A DNA stretch of 64,000 bases from Kiloniella laminariae DSM 19542 (GCF_000374005.1 NZ_KB893168.1:62184-126183), one strand, 5' to 3'; counted from the first letter of the stretch, positions 1 to 9,429 are shown. Translations and numbers: made by a program. Notes: a model not told the origin generated them from the letters alone.

Positions 1-407
1 CAGGGGGGGCATGTTGGGCCTGCTATACTATCGGAAGCAAATACTTCAAAGCCGATCCTTTGCACGCAACAGCACTTGTTGCCGTTATTTCAATGATTGG
101 TTATCTGCCATTATATTTTGTCTTTGGTGACCCCCAGATATTTACTGCTCCAAGGAATGAAGTTGTTTTTCAGGCCTTATTTCAAGGTATTGGTTCAGCT
201 TTGCTCGCACTTCTCTTCTATACTAAGGCAGTATCTCTGCTTGGTGCAGCTCGTGGTGCTGTCTTTGCTGCGCTGGTGCCCGGCATTGCTGTCTTGCTTG
301 CTTACCCTGTTCTGGGAGAAAGCCTTTCACCACTGGAATTTGCCGGAGTTTGTGTCGTTACAGTCGGTATGGTTGGGGCTTTGGGGTTCATAAAGTTGAA
401 AAAATAA
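1..407 (+). CDS. EamA/DMT-family permease, 3' end only
   Basis: The reading frame is open from base 3 to the stop at 405-407, so the gene begins upstream of the window. About 134 residues remain. They are very hydrophobic, with at least four membrane segments, and end in a short basic tail (Lys-Lys). The spacing of small residues and the segment with GxARGAVFAALVP followed by a conserved-looking LGE are typical of the second EamA repeat of drug/metabolite transporters. The family exports or imports small metabolites across the inner membrane; the substrate cannot be read from this fragment. The gene may be read through to the next one, which starts 125 bases later, but no terminator is visible between them. 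Confidence 0.75.
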   Translation, partial: GGACWACYTIGSKYFKADPLHATALVAVISMIGYLPLYFVFGDPQIFTAPRNEVVFQALFQGIGSALLALLFYTKAVSLLGAARGAVFAALVPGIAVLLAYPVLGESLSPLEFAGVCVVTVGMVGALGFIKLKK

Positions 408-532
408 CATTATATCTTTCCGTGTCTTCGGTTCTCGTCGTTTTTAGTACAGTAATTATCCGGGTTATTTGCTAGGACTTTGCCACTGTTTCATGCGAAT
501 CGTTACCTGTCTGGCAAGTGAAAGGATTGATA

Positions 533-2533
533 ATGCTGCTGGGGATTGATACCGGAGGGACCTATACCGATGCTGTTCTCTTTACCGAAGAAGACGGTGT
601 AATAAAAACCTCCAAGTCCCTGACAACAAAACACGATCTTTCCATCGGAATCTGCAAGGCCGTCGATGCCATCCTGCCCGGAAGCGGTGAAGAAATCCGG
701 ATGGTTTCCCTTTCCACAACCCTCGCCACCAATGCTATTGTCGAATCTCATGGCAGTCCTGTGTGCCTGATCATGATCGGTTACGACGAAGGTTCTCTCA
801 TGCGCTCCAATCTTGGAGAGGCAATCGGAAAAAACCCCTATGTATTTGTTCAGGGCGGCCATACTTCCATGGGGGATGAACAGGCCCCACTTGATCTTGC
901 CGCCGTTCGAAAAACTGTTCTGGAGCAGGGACCCAAGGTTGCTGCCTTTGCTGTGGCAGGATATTTTTCGGTACGTAATGCTGCTCATGAAGAAGCTGTG
1001 AGAACACTGATCCGCGAAGAAACCGGATTGCCCGTGACCTGTGCCCATGAGCTTACTTCCAGTCTTGACGCCCCTCGCCGCGCATTAACTGCTGTTCTCA
1101 ACGCCCGTCTGATTCCCCAGCTTCAGCAATTGATTCTCGCTGTTGGTACAATGCTGGAACAGAAAAATATCAAAGCACCTTTGATGGTCGTCAAAGGCGA
1201 TGGTTCGCTTATTACTGCTGAAACCGCCCTGAACCGACCCGTGGAAACCATCCTTTCCGGTCCTGCTGCCTCTGTTGTCGGGGCACATTTCCTCTCGGGT
1301 GAAAAAGATGTGTTCGTGGTCGATATGGGGGGCACAACAACGGATATAGCTATTCTTGAAGACGGCCAACCTTTGTTGAACGATCAAGGGGCTCTGGTTG
1401 GCGGCTGGCGTACAATGGTCGAGGCTGTGGCCGTTCATACTTTCGGCCTGGGTGGGGACAGCGAAGTCGCCCTGGAACAAGGCAAAGCCATACTTACTGT
1501 TGGTCCCAGACGGGTTCAACCGATCAGCTTGCTGGCGCTACAATACCCTGAAGTTCTCGATGTCATGCAAAAGCAGCTGAAGTCAGACCGTATTCGTCCA
1601 ACAGATGGCCGCTTCGTTCTGCGCCTTCGAAAGCTTGATACAGGTGAAACCAGCCTCTCTCGTATGGAGGCTGAGATCTGGACCCTCCTCAAAGATGGTC
1701 CCGTCGCGTTGAATGAACTGGCGGAAAGACCGGCGATGATCCCGCCCCTTCAGCGGCTGGTCGATCGGGGACTGGTTATCTACTCCGGACTGACCCCCAG
1801 TGATGCCAGTCATTTGCTGGGCCGTCACCAATCCTGGGATGTTAAGGGAGCAGAACTCTCTGCTCAGCTTTTCCTTCGTTTCGCCGACAGGGAGAATATT
1901 TTCCGGAATGTCTCGGTTAAAGAGCTGGCGGAAAAAATCTATGAAAAAACAGTCACCCGTTCAGGAACAACAATTCTTGAATCAGCCATGTCCGAAGAAG
2001 GTTATCCCGCCCTCAGCAAGGAGCAGCAGCTGGGACAAAACCTGATCGAAAATGCCTTGCGTGACAAGTTGACCGAAAAAAAATCACCTCTGATCAACTT
2101 CAGCCTCCAGCTTGGTCGCCCGATCGTTGCCATTGGAGCCCCGGCAGCCACCTATTACCCTGATGTTGCCAAACGCCTGAACACAAGACTCTCGGTGCCG
2201 GAGCATGCCGAAGTAACCAACGCTGTGGGAGCCGTCGCCGGGGGAGTTGTGCAGAATGTCAAAGCCTTGATTTCATCCCCTGAAAAAGGCCGTTATCGCG
2301 TTCATATCAGCGGCGCCCAGAAAGACTTTACAGATCTGGAGCTTGCAGCAACCTTTGCCACCAGCACCGCCGATCAACAGGTTCGTGATCTGGCTCTGGC
2401 CTGTGGTGCCGCTGAAGTAAAGGTGAACATCACCCGCAAAGACAAAATTATCCTCGATGCAGGCGGCGACAAGCTTTTCATTGAAAGTCGTATCATCGCC
2501 ATAGCAAAAGGCCGCCCGGTTCTGGCGGCCTGA
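533..2533 (+). CDS. Hydantoinase/oxoprolinase-like protein (HyuA N-terminal type), stand-alone
   Basis: A 666-residue cytosolic protein. The start is ATG 533, because AAAGGA lies 6 bases upstream; an in-frame GTG at 518 is less likely. The first residues hold a phosphate-1 loop, GIDTGGTYTDA, and a second one, VDMGGTTTDIA, lies near residue 270. This is the actin/HSP70-like ATPase fold of Hydant_A_N/Hydantoinase_A proteins. In the middle (roughly 370-460) an insert with helix-turn-helix-like spacing separates the two halves. Family members use ATP to open lactam rings (5-oxoproline, hydantoins, acetone carboxylase-like reactions), usually with a HyuB partner. No hyuB gene is adjacent, so the substrate is unknown and the partner must be elsewhere or absent. 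Confidence 0.8.
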   Translation: MLLGIDTGGTYTDAVLFTEEDGVIKTSKSLTTKHDLSIGICKAVDAILPGSGEEIRMVSLSTTLATNAIVESHGSPVCLIMIGYDEGSLMRSNLGEAIGKNPYVFVQGGHTSMGDEQAPLDLAAVRKTVLEQGPKVAAFAVAGYFSVRNAAHEEAVRTLIREETGLPVTCAHELTSSLDAPRRALTAVLNARLIPQLQQLILAVGTMLEQKNIKAPLMVVKGDGSLITAETALNRPVETILSGPAASVVGAHFLSGEKDVFVVDMGGTTTDIAILEDGQPLLNDQGALVGGWRTMVEAVAVHTFGLGGDSEVALEQGKAILTVGPRRVQPISLLALQYPEVLDVMQKQLKSDRIRPTDGRFVLRLRKLDTGETSLSRMEAEIWTLLKDGPVALNELAERPAMIPPLQRLVDRGLVIYSGLTPSDASHLLGRHQSWDVKGAELSAQLFLRFADRENIFRNVSVKELAEKIYEKTVTRSGTTILESAMSEEGYPALSKEQQLGQNLIENALRDKLTEKKSPLINFSLQLGRPIVAIGAPAATYYPDVAKRLNTRLSVPEHAEVTNAVGAVAGGVVQNVKALISSPEKGRYRVHISGAQKDFTDLELAATFATSTADQQVRDLALACGAAEVKVNITRKDKIILDAGGDKLFIESRIIAIAKGRPVLAA

Positions 2534-2568
2534 TAGCTTTAATTATCTATGGAGAAAAGCGATAGCTT

Positions 2569-2988
2569 TTAACGAATACGGCCCAATACGATTTTCTCAA
2601 GAGTATTAAATGCCCGGTTGCCGATATTGACAAAGCGAGCGCCAAGATTTCCGGAATCATTATCGGCCCGTCTGATCTCGACATCGATAATAAAAGGCTC
2701 GTCTGTGGTCAGAAGGATTTCAAGTGTGGTTATATCGCCTACTTTGAGGTCAAGGGTACTAAGATCAATCTTTTCCCCCTCCTGATTCAACAAAACATCC
2801 ATATCGTTAAAATCAGAAAGATCTGGCTCTTCTCCTGTCAAGCCAACACCACCCGGGCTGATATCCCGAATAGTGACCATGACACCTTTGATTCTGGCGT
2901 CAAATCCCTTCAGTATCGCCGCCATTTTTACGGCGCGACGGTGATCCCGTCTTCGTTCTTTGTTATATACGGCAACAACCTTGGCCAT
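2569..2988 (-). CDS. PilZ-domain protein (probable c-di-GMP receptor)
   Basis: A 139-residue soluble protein. Two hallmarks of PilZ are present: a basic RxxxR stretch at residues 12-18 (RRRDHRR) and a (D/N)xSxxG motif, RDISPGGVGL, around residues 42-51. Together these bind cyclic di-GMP in the family. The C-terminal half has the alternating hydrophobic pattern of the beta barrel and ends in a helix (NIGNRAFNTLEKIV). There is no catalytic domain, so it is likely a stand-alone effector for motility, polysaccharide export or adhesion; the target is not evident from its neighbours. It converges with the hydantoinase-like gene, 35 bases away, and has its own promoter region facing the FemAB-like gene. 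Confidence 0.85.
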   Translation of the reverse strand: MAKVVAVYNKERRRDHRRAVKMAAILKGFDARIKGVMVTIRDISPGGVGLTGEEPDLSDFNDMDVLLNQEGEKIDLSTLDLKVGDITTLEILLTTDEPFIIDVEIRRADNDSGNLGARFVNIGNRAFNTLEKIVLGRIR

Positions 2989-3082
2989 TACGCTGAAAGC
3001 CCTGTAATAATTAAATCTGTCTCGCTATAGGAATAGCACGAAATCACTCGGAAATCATTTACAAATCCCGTACTTACCTATT

Positions 3083-4105
3083 ATGGATAATAAAGGGAAG
3101 CTCGTAAATAGCGGAAAAATAATGCCTGATAACAGCTCGGAAAATTCAGTGAAACAGGACAAGTCAGTGAAAATCGAATGGAACAAGATTTCAGTCAGGC
3201 AATGGCGGGAGCTTGTCCATCAATCGGGAAAATCCAACCTGTTACAAAGCTGGCCCTACGCACAGGCAATCCTCATTACAGAACGTTTAACCGGACAGTT
3301 TGCGACCATTTCATATGAAGGGCGCATTGTTGGTATCTGTCAGGTTCTAGAACAGAGATTGCTCGGCCTATTCCATAAAGTTCGTCTCTATCGGGGGCCG
3401 CTCTGGTTTGAACAATCTTTGCCAGATTACGTTTATCTGGCTTTCTGGCAGGAAATTCGAACACGTTATCCCGTGCGCCCCTGGCGCTTCACCTACCTTT
3501 TACCGGAATTGCCGGACACGGTAGAAAATCGGCAACTCATGGAAACAGCTGGTTTCAAACGCATTGATACAGAGGGTTACAGTTCTATCTGGCTTGATCT
3601 TTCCCAGGAAGAAGAGACTTTACGCGCCAACCTGAAATCCAACTGGCGGAATCCTCTCAATCAATCACTGAAGAAAGGACTAACTCTTGAAATCGATAAT
3701 GAGGGTGAACATCTCAACTGGTTGTTGAAACTAAGTGAGACAGACAAACTCCTGAAAGAATTCAGAGGTCCAAGCCCAGCCCTGGTTGCCCACCTTAAAC
3801 GCTTCACAAAAGATCGTGAGGACATGTTGCTGTTACGCGCTTTAGACGGCGGCAAAGCCATAGGTGCCGTGTTGATTTTCCTGCACGAGGCCAGTGCAAC
3901 TTATCTGGTTGGCTGGAACAGCCCGGCAGGACGTGATAAAAGAGCCCATAATTTCCTTATTTGGCACAGTATTATGGAATTAAAAAAACGACAGGTTAAC
4001 TGGCTGGATCTGGGGGGAATCAACCCGCAGGATGCGGCAGGTGTTACCACCTTTAAAAGAGGCGTCGGCGGCGAAGAATTCACTTTAGTTGGTAGTTACA
4101 CCTGA
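3083..4105 (+). CDS. FemAB-like / GNAT-fold acyltransferase
   Basis: About 340 residues with no signal peptide. The N-terminal part has the 'LLQSWPYAQAI' entry typical of FemAB/BioF2-like proteins. The middle has LKSNWRNPLNQSLKKG, matching the (K)xxRxxxxKAxKxG region of peptidyltransferases. The C-terminal part has a GNAT-like strand-helix (IGAVLIFLHEASATYLVGW) ending in WLDLGGINP and FKRGVGG, conserved in lipid II:glycine transferase-type proteins. Relatives transfer amino acids to peptidoglycan precursors or N-acyl groups to polysaccharides; the real substrate here is unknown. ATG 3122, with GGAA seven bases upstream, is an equally good start and would drop 13 residues. The gene converges with the sulfur transporter after 28 bases. 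Confidence 0.7.
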   Translation: MDNKGKLVNSGKIMPDNSSENSVKQDKSVKIEWNKISVRQWRELVHQSGKSNLLQSWPYAQAILITERLTGQFATISYEGRIVGICQVLEQRLLGLFHKVRLYRGPLWFEQSLPDYVYLAFWQEIRTRYPVRPWRFTYLLPELPDTVENRQLMETAGFKRIDTEGYSSIWLDLSQEEETLRANLKSNWRNPLNQSLKKGLTLEIDNEGEHLNWLLKLSETDKLLKEFRGPSPALVAHLKRFTKDREDMLLLRALDGGKAIGAVLIFLHEASATYLVGWNSPAGRDKRAHNFLIWHSIMELKKRQVNWLDLGGINPQDAAGVTTFKRGVGGEEFTLVGSYT

Positions 4106-4133
4106 TATTTCAAAAGAGTATCTGGTACAGGAA

Positions 4134-5297
4134 TCAGCGTATGGGAAACACTTTGACGACCCGGATTCCAACCATATTTCCGGCAAGTGCAGCGATGAGC
4201 CACACCCAACCATGCAGGCTCCCTGAAGCCACACCACTAAAAAATGCCCCAATATTGCAACCATAGGCCAGCCGGGCTCCATATCCAAGCAACAAACCAC
4301 CAACCAGGGCTGTGATAATACCCCTTGTTGTCAAATTCTGATTTTTCCCAAATTTTCCCGCCAGTACCGCCGCGCTCATTGCCCCAAGAACAATACCAAT
4401 ATTGCTGGATGAGGCATCATTATCAAACAAGGAACCCTTGAGTGCTTCTGCCTGTCCGCTCCAATAGGGAACCGAGGTCAGATCCGCGCCCAGAAAGGTA
4501 ACCAGTTTTCCGCCCCAGAAGGTAATCCCTGAAGTGATTCCCCAGGGGTGTCCCAGAGTGGCAAGCATGACGAAGTTCAGCAGGGCCAGACCAACTGCCC
4601 CCAAAACCAGGGGCCATGGTCCCTGCACCATTTTCTGCAAAAGAACAGTTGTTACTGGAACGACAAAATGAACTGTCGAAGGTTCCTCTTTTTTTTCCAT
4701 TTTTGTTACGAGTAGATACAGTCCCCCAAACAGTACCAGGTGAAAAGCCAGAGCTCCCTTCCATCCCCAGAGGGTGACCATTGAAAGCGGGGCCAGTTTG
4801 GGTAATTCGTGCCAGAACGGCAGATTGACTGTCGCCAGTACCGACCCCATCATAAAGGCAAACAACGTCAAAACCATCCGCAGACTGCCTCCTCCAACTG
4901 TAAAGAGTGTTCCGCTGGCGCAACCACTGGCGATCTGCATGCCAATACCAAAAATGAAGGCTCCGACAATAACCCCGGTGCCGGCAGGGGCAACAAACCC
5001 ATAAACTCTCTGCCCCCAAATACTTCCTGCATCCAGCACCGGAAAAAACAAGATCACCACAAGGGCCAACATGATCACTTGCGCTTTCAACCCTGCCCCC
5101 CACCGTTCCGTGAGGAAACGTCGCCAGGCCGAGGTGAAGCCAAAAGCTGCATGATAAAGACAGATCCCCAAAGCAATCCCGATCCCAGTCGCAAGGCCTG
5201 CCCGCTCATTGATAAAGCCCCCCAGATAGGCAACAGTTCCTATCGAACAGGCAAGAGGCAGTAATTTGTAAATAGAAAGTCTTGAGGTTTGCTGCAT
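4134..5297 (-). CDS. YeeE/YedE-family sulfur (thiosulfate-type) transporter
   Basis: A 387-residue polytopic membrane protein with about ten hydrophobic segments arranged as two homologous halves. Each half has the glycine-rich cysteine motif of the family: ASGCASGTLFTVGGGS in the first and YGCNIGAFFSGVASGSLHGW in the second. In characterised members (TsuA) such cysteines relay thiosulfate or another sulfur species through the channel. ATG 5297 is chosen because GGGGAAAG lies 7 bases upstream; the in-frame ATG at 5318 has no ribosome site. A separate rhodanese or TusA partner is not adjacent. A 14-base dyad just upstream may be its operator. Substrate identity (thiosulfate, sulfide or another form) is inference from the family. 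Confidence 0.85.
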   Translation of the reverse strand: MQQTSRLSIYKLLPLACSIGTVAYLGGFINERAGLATGIGIALGICLYHAAFGFTSAWRRFLTERWGAGLKAQVIMLALVVILFFPVLDAGSIWGQRVYGFVAPAGTGVIVGAFIFGIGMQIASGCASGTLFTVGGGSLRMVLTLFAFMMGSVLATVNLPFWHELPKLAPLSMVTLWGWKGALAFHLVLFGGLYLLVTKMEKKEEPSTVHFVVPVTTVLLQKMVQGPWPLVLGAVGLALLNFVMLATLGHPWGITSGITFWGGKLVTFLGADLTSVPYWSGQAEALKGSLFDNDASSSNIGIVLGAMSAAVLAGKFGKNQNLTTRGIITALVGGLLLGYGARLAYGCNIGAFFSGVASGSLHGWVWLIAALAGNMVGIRVVKVFPIR

Positions 5298-5321
5298 AGA
5301 TATGCTTTCCCCGTACATAAT

Positions 5322-5335
5322 AAACCGAGCGGTTT
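5322..5335. promoter_or_regulatory. Candidate operator, AAACCG-AG-CGGTTT dyad
   Basis: A perfect 6+2+6 inverted repeat sits 25 bases upstream of the YeeE/YedE start codon, in the promoter position. Short 2-base-spaced palindromes of this kind are common TetR-family operators. No TetR gene is present in the window, so the regulator is unknown. Confidence 0.4.
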
Positions 5336-5610
5336 GTAATAAGACTGCTCGTCCTGATCACTATAGACCGGAAAAACGGATAACCTCTTTTCACAATCGT
5401 GTCAGAATGTTGTGTTCTGCTTTCTCCCCACGGATCAGGAGTGCAGGAACAATTGTCGGGAAACCCTGTTAGTTCTGGAAAAAATACAACTCACGTCGAT
5501 CACAAGTCTCATAACTGCCCGGCCCCAACACATTTTCATCACTGGAAATCACAGGGGCGCTCATGCCATATGGTACTCAAGAATTTTATTGTTTTACCCG
5601 GAGGTTTCCT

Positions 5611-6954
5611 GTGCTGTTTGATTGCCGTGGCCATGAAGTAACTGCCTTAAGCCAGCTTGCTGTTGATCAATTCGACAATACGGTTTCCCTCTTTCTGGCA
5701 CATTCAAAAAAGACACCCGAGGCTCTCGACACAACCCTTGAAACAGATCCGCAACTGCTCATTGCTTTGATAGCCAAAGGTTTTTTCTACAAAATGTTGG
5801 CTAAATCCTCTGCTGATCCAGTGGCTTTGGAATCGCTCTTTAAAGCCAAACTGAGTTTACGTGAAAGGGGTGCCACTCAGCGCGAAAGGGAGCTTGTCAA
5901 AGCCCTGGAAGACTGGTGCAGTGGTCATCTCGACCTTTCTATATCCAGGCTAGACAACCTGCTTGACAGTTATCCTCTTGATGCCCTGACTGTAAAGTTG
6001 ACCCACGCCTGCCAGTTTATTCGCGGGAAAAGCCAGGCCATGCGTGCCTCGACAACAAAGGCTCTCCAGGCTTGGGGAGAAAATGACCGGGATTATGGCT
6101 TTATACTTGGATGCCATTGCTTTGGTCTGGAAGAAACCGGTTCTTACAAGGAAGCAGAGAAAACCGGAAAACATGCTGTAGAACTGGAACCGGATGACGC
6201 TTGGGGAACCCACGCTGTTGGACATGTGCTCGAGATGTCTTCCCGCCCACAGGATGGCCTGAACTGGCTTTCGCAATTTCAGGATCGCTGGGACAAGTGC
6301 AATAACTTTTCCTTTCACATGTACTGGCATATGGCCCTGTTTCATCTGGAGTTGGGACAGAAAGATGAAGTTCTCAAGCTCTATGACCATTATATCCGCA
6401 AGGATCATACAGATGATTTCAGGGATATCAGCAATGGTGTTTCGTTACTTTATCGACTGGAGCTTGAAGGTGTAGATGTTGGACAACGGTGGGAAGAAAT
6501 GGCTCACTTATCTGCGTCTCACGTTAATGATCACAGTCTGGCTTTTGCTGATGCCCATTATCTCTTGGCTATTCTTGGTGCAGGAAACAAGTCAGCAGCG
6601 GACAGTTTCATAGAAACAATGGAGCAAAAAAGCCGGGGTGAAGGTACTGCACAGTCTGTTTTCCGACACATCGGCATGCCGCTTGCCAAGGCCATAAAAG
6701 CCAGCAAAACCGGACAAGACGGGAAGTGTGTGGATCTTTTACTCCCTATTTTCGGTCAACTGCAACAGATCGGGGGCAGTCATGCCCAGAGAGATGTCTT
6801 TCACAGACTCCTCATAGATGCTGCCATACGCGCGGATCGTCATGAGACAGCCCAAGGCTTGCTGGAAAAACGACTTGAGGAAAGGCCCAATAATATATGG
6901 GCCCTGAATAGAGCAGCCCGGGTACGGGACAAAATGAACGAGATACCGGCCTGA
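5611..6954 (+). CDS. TTC38-like tetratricopeptide repeat protein (paralogue 1)
   Basis: A 447-residue soluble protein rich in helical TPR-like hairpins. The start is GTG 5611: GGAGG at 5600-5604 lies six bases upstream, and from here the protein begins MLFDCRGHEV, which lines up with the N-terminus of the second paralogue at 26901-28286 (MSLNDCRGVPV). Landmarks shared at the same residue numbers include FGLEE (171 versus 170) and GGSHAQRD (388 in both). The family is named after the eukaryotic protein TTC38; its biochemical role is not known. No signal peptide or membrane segment is visible. The gene converges with an FAD oxidoreductase 22 bases downstream. What it scaffolds is unknown. Confidence 0.75.
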   Translation: MLFDCRGHEVTALSQLAVDQFDNTVSLFLAHSKKTPEALDTTLETDPQLLIALIAKGFFYKMLAKSSADPVALESLFKAKLSLRERGATQRERELVKALEDWCSGHLDLSISRLDNLLDSYPLDALTVKLTHACQFIRGKSQAMRASTTKALQAWGENDRDYGFILGCHCFGLEETGSYKEAEKTGKHAVELEPDDAWGTHAVGHVLEMSSRPQDGLNWLSQFQDRWDKCNNFSFHMYWHMALFHLELGQKDEVLKLYDHYIRKDHTDDFRDISNGVSLLYRLELEGVDVGQRWEEMAHLSASHVNDHSLAFADAHYLLAILGAGNKSAADSFIETMEQKSRGEGTAQSVFRHIGMPLAKAIKASKTGQDGKCVDLLLPIFGQLQQIGGSHAQRDVFHRLLIDAAIRADRHETAQGLLEKRLEERPNNIWALNRAARVRDKMNEIPA

Positions 6955-6976
6955 AAAGCTGCTGTAAGCGAGAAGG

Positions 6977-8308
6977 TTACAACGATGGTCCGGGAATAAT
7001 CGGAGAGCCGTCGTGGAATCGGCTCAGCCGGAAGCGTGTCAGATCATGTCCCGTCGGGCGCCCTGCCACCATGTCAGCGACAACACGTCCAATTCCGGGG
7101 CCGATACCAAAACCGTGTCCACTCAGACCAGCAACAATTGTCAAACCTGGCAGGCTGTCGACTTTTGAAATAATCGGCAAGACATCAGGTGATGTCTCGA
7201 TCATCCCGGCCCAGCTCTCCAGAAAAGTTACGTCGGCCAAAGCAGGGACATAATCATTAAGTCTTTGTCTGAGTTTTCTGTGTAACTCTGGATCCGGTTT
7301 GGGGTCGAGGATTCTGTTTCGCTCAAAAGGGGATATTTTCTCTTCATTCCAGGACTTCCGGCGCCCATAGTCAGTAAAAAAGCTCTCGTCTATTCTGAGG
7401 CTAATTTCCTTCAGGGATTTTTTTATCAGCGGAATGAATTTGGGCAGATAACGGAAACTGTCCGGAACAATGTTATGGGTCATATGATCTGCAAGTGCGA
7501 CAGTATAACCACCGTCCTGTCGCCGTCGAAAGGCAATCTTGTCTGAAACGGCATTACCCGCAAAAAAACCATCCACCCGGGAAGTTCTGGCAACACAGTT
7601 TTTTACTCTGAGCTGCGGTACAATAATATTATGATACCCAGCCAAGAGAGATGACCAGGCTCCAGCCGCAGAAACCACCTGTTTTGCCCGCACCCGCCCC
7701 TGTTCAGTTATAACGCCCGAAATCTTTCCTGCAGAAACGTCCAATGCCCTCACAGCACAATTTTCGATGATACTGACACCAAGTTTTTTCGCCGCACGAG
7801 CCAGTTTGGGAACGGCGATAAAGGGTTCCGCCCGGCCATCACTCGGTGTAAAAAGCGCACCTTTCCATCGGGATTGATCCTGGCCGAGTAGTCTTGCAGT
7901 TTCACTGGCAGTTAACAGCTGTGTATCGAGTTCATGGTCCCGGGCGACAGTAAGCCAGGTTTCATTTTCCTGCTGCTGGTTATCATTTTCAGCCAGATAA
8001 AGACAGCCTCCCTGGTGAAAACCCAAATCTTCCCCAATCTCTGATGCCAATCTTTTCCAGATTTGCAGGCTTTCTTTCATGATGGGGAGTTCGGAGCTGT
8101 CACGGCCTTGCTGACGCACCCAGCCCCAATTACGGCAAGATTGTTCGCCCGCAACACGGCCTTTTTCACAGACAAGTACTGACTTGCCTTGGCGACCGAG
8201 AAAATAGGCTATGGAGATACCGATGATACCTGCACCAATCACCACGACATCAACTTCATCAGGAAGTTTGTCGTTATAGGAAACGGGGGTTTTATCGGTA
8301 ACAACCAT
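6977..8308 (-). CDS. FAD-dependent amine/amino-acid oxidoreductase (DAO family)
   Basis: A 443-residue protein with an N-terminal Rossmann FAD-binding loop, VVVIGAGIIGISIAYFLG (about residues 20-38), followed by SCRNWGWVRQQGRD, a signature seen in DadA-like deaminating dehydrogenases. The C-terminal GLSGHGFGIGPGIGR is the usual second FAD contact of the DAO fold. It probably oxidises an N-methylated or D-amino acid at the cytoplasmic face of the membrane, passing electrons to quinone or oxygen; the substrate is not determinable. ATG 8308 is preferred over GTG 8311, with AAGAG upstream. There is no partner subunit nearby. The 200 bases upstream are AT-rich and likely hold its promoter. Confidence 0.8.
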   Translation of the reverse strand: MVVTDKTPVSYNDKLPDEVDVVVIGAGIIGISIAYFLGRQGKSVLVCEKGRVAGEQSCRNWGWVRQQGRDSSELPIMKESLQIWKRLASEIGEDLGFHQGGCLYLAENDNQQQENETWLTVARDHELDTQLLTASETARLLGQDQSRWKGALFTPSDGRAEPFIAVPKLARAAKKLGVSIIENCAVRALDVSAGKISGVITEQGRVRAKQVVSAAGAWSSLLAGYHNIIVPQLRVKNCVARTSRVDGFFAGNAVSDKIAFRRRQDGGYTVALADHMTHNIVPDSFRYLPKFIPLIKKSLKEISLRIDESFFTDYGRRKSWNEEKISPFERNRILDPKPDPELHRKLRQRLNDYVPALADVTFLESWAGMIETSPDVLPIISKVDSLPGLTIVAGLSGHGFGIGPGIGRVVADMVAGRPTGHDLTRFRLSRFHDGSPIIPGPSL

Positions 8309-8508
8309 CACTGTCTCTTAAGACCACAAAAAAACATAAGAAGAATAAAGCTGTCTCTCTCTGATTTTTAAACAGGAATCATTAGGGTACAGCAGCCGCA
8401 TTAAATAACATGTTTTATTAATAGCTGAAACAGTATTTTTATGCTGCATTTTATACTTATTTGATGTTTTATTTCGCAACTATGTAATAAGAAATTCTAT
8501 TGATGTAT

Positions 8509-9429
8509 TTATAAACAAAAAGAGTCCAAAGGCTTTTCCGGGATATATGAAAAGTTATCCTGTCTCTCCAGTTGTTTGGAAAGAAACAAAAGCGCAGTTT
8601 CTATTTCTCTGGACCAAAGTTTCCAGCTGTGATTTCCATCAGTTACTCTGAGCTCAACCGGTTTTTTTTGCTCTCTCATCAACTTGTAGAATGCATAGGT
8701 TCCATCATAAAGCCCAAAGGAATCATCGTCACCAACCGTTAAAAAAGTAGCGGGAGGATTGGGGATATCTTCTATCAAGGAAAAAATATTTTTCTGATTG
8801 AACTTCTCGACAACAAACGGCTCTCCAAAAACACCGCTAAACAATTTTATCTGGATCGGGCGAAAGTCATCATGCCCACTGGCATTGGGGAAGATGGCCG
8901 GGCTTAATGCAGCGACAGCTGCAAACCGATCAGGTTCAAGATAAGCCATACGCAGCGCGCCATATCCGCCCATGGACAACCCGGCAACGACCCGTCCCCC
9001 CTTGTTCGTCTGCACAGGAAATTCTGCCTCAATCGCTTCTGGTAATTCATAGAGAATGGCTGTTTCATAATTGCCATACTTGGGTGAATTGACATACCAT
9101 GATTTGGCTGCGGCAGGCATGATAACGATCAGAGGAGGAATAACCTGATCTGTGATTAACCGATCAAGGGTGTTTGTAATATTGCCAACTTTGAGCCAGT
9201 CGTGATGCCCGCCGCCATAGCCATGTAAAAGATAGAGCACAGGATAGGGAGCACCCTCGCTTTTGCAATAGGCTTCCGGCAGATAAATAGAATAGTCCAG
9301 AGGAGTTTCGAGAGCATCAAGGGCGATTGTTCTATTAAAATCTATGCGTCCTTGTGCCATTGCTTCTGTTACGAGCCATGACAGGCAGAAGGAGAGCAAC
9401 AACATCCTGTAAAACGAGACATTCTTCAT
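8509..9429 (-). CDS. Secreted esterase (alpha/beta hydrolase, esterase D type)
   Basis: A 306-residue protein with a signal peptide: basic start, hydrophobic core LLLSFCLSWLV, and AMA-QG as the probable cleavage site near residue 26. The mature protein has an oxyanion region (LYLLHGYGGGHHDW) and the nucleophile elbow GLSMGGYGALR. An acid candidate is in VGDDDSFGLYDG, and the histidine is in DGNHSWKLW near the C-terminus. This is the feruloyl/S-formylglutathione/corynomycolyl-type esterase group. ATG 9429 has a strong GGAGG eight bases upstream. It lies 68 bases after opgC on the same strand and is probably co-transcribed with it, which suggests a periplasmic role linked to glucan substituents; that link is inference. 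Confidence 0.8.
   Translation of the reverse strand: MKNVSFYRMLLLSFCLSWLVTEAMAQGRIDFNRTIALDALETPLDYSIYLPEAYCKSEGAPYPVLYLLHGYGGGHHDWLKVGNITNTLDRLITDQVIPPLIVIMPAAAKSWYVNSPKYGNYETAILYELPEAIEAEFPVQTNKGGRVVAGLSMGGYGALRMAYLEPDRFAAVAALSPAIFPNASGHDDFRPIQIKLFSGVFGEPFVVEKFNQKNIFSLIEDIPNPPATFLTVGDDDSFGLYDGTYAFYKLMREQKKPVELRVTDGNHSWKLWSREIETALLFLSKQLERQDNFSYIPEKPLDSFCL

Noticed and set aside
1085-1519. Open frame of 144 codons on the minus strand inside the hydantoinase-like gene
   Set aside because: The sequence is not protein-like (no coherent motif, cysteine- and histidine-rich noise), and the sense frame holds both conserved ATPase loops.
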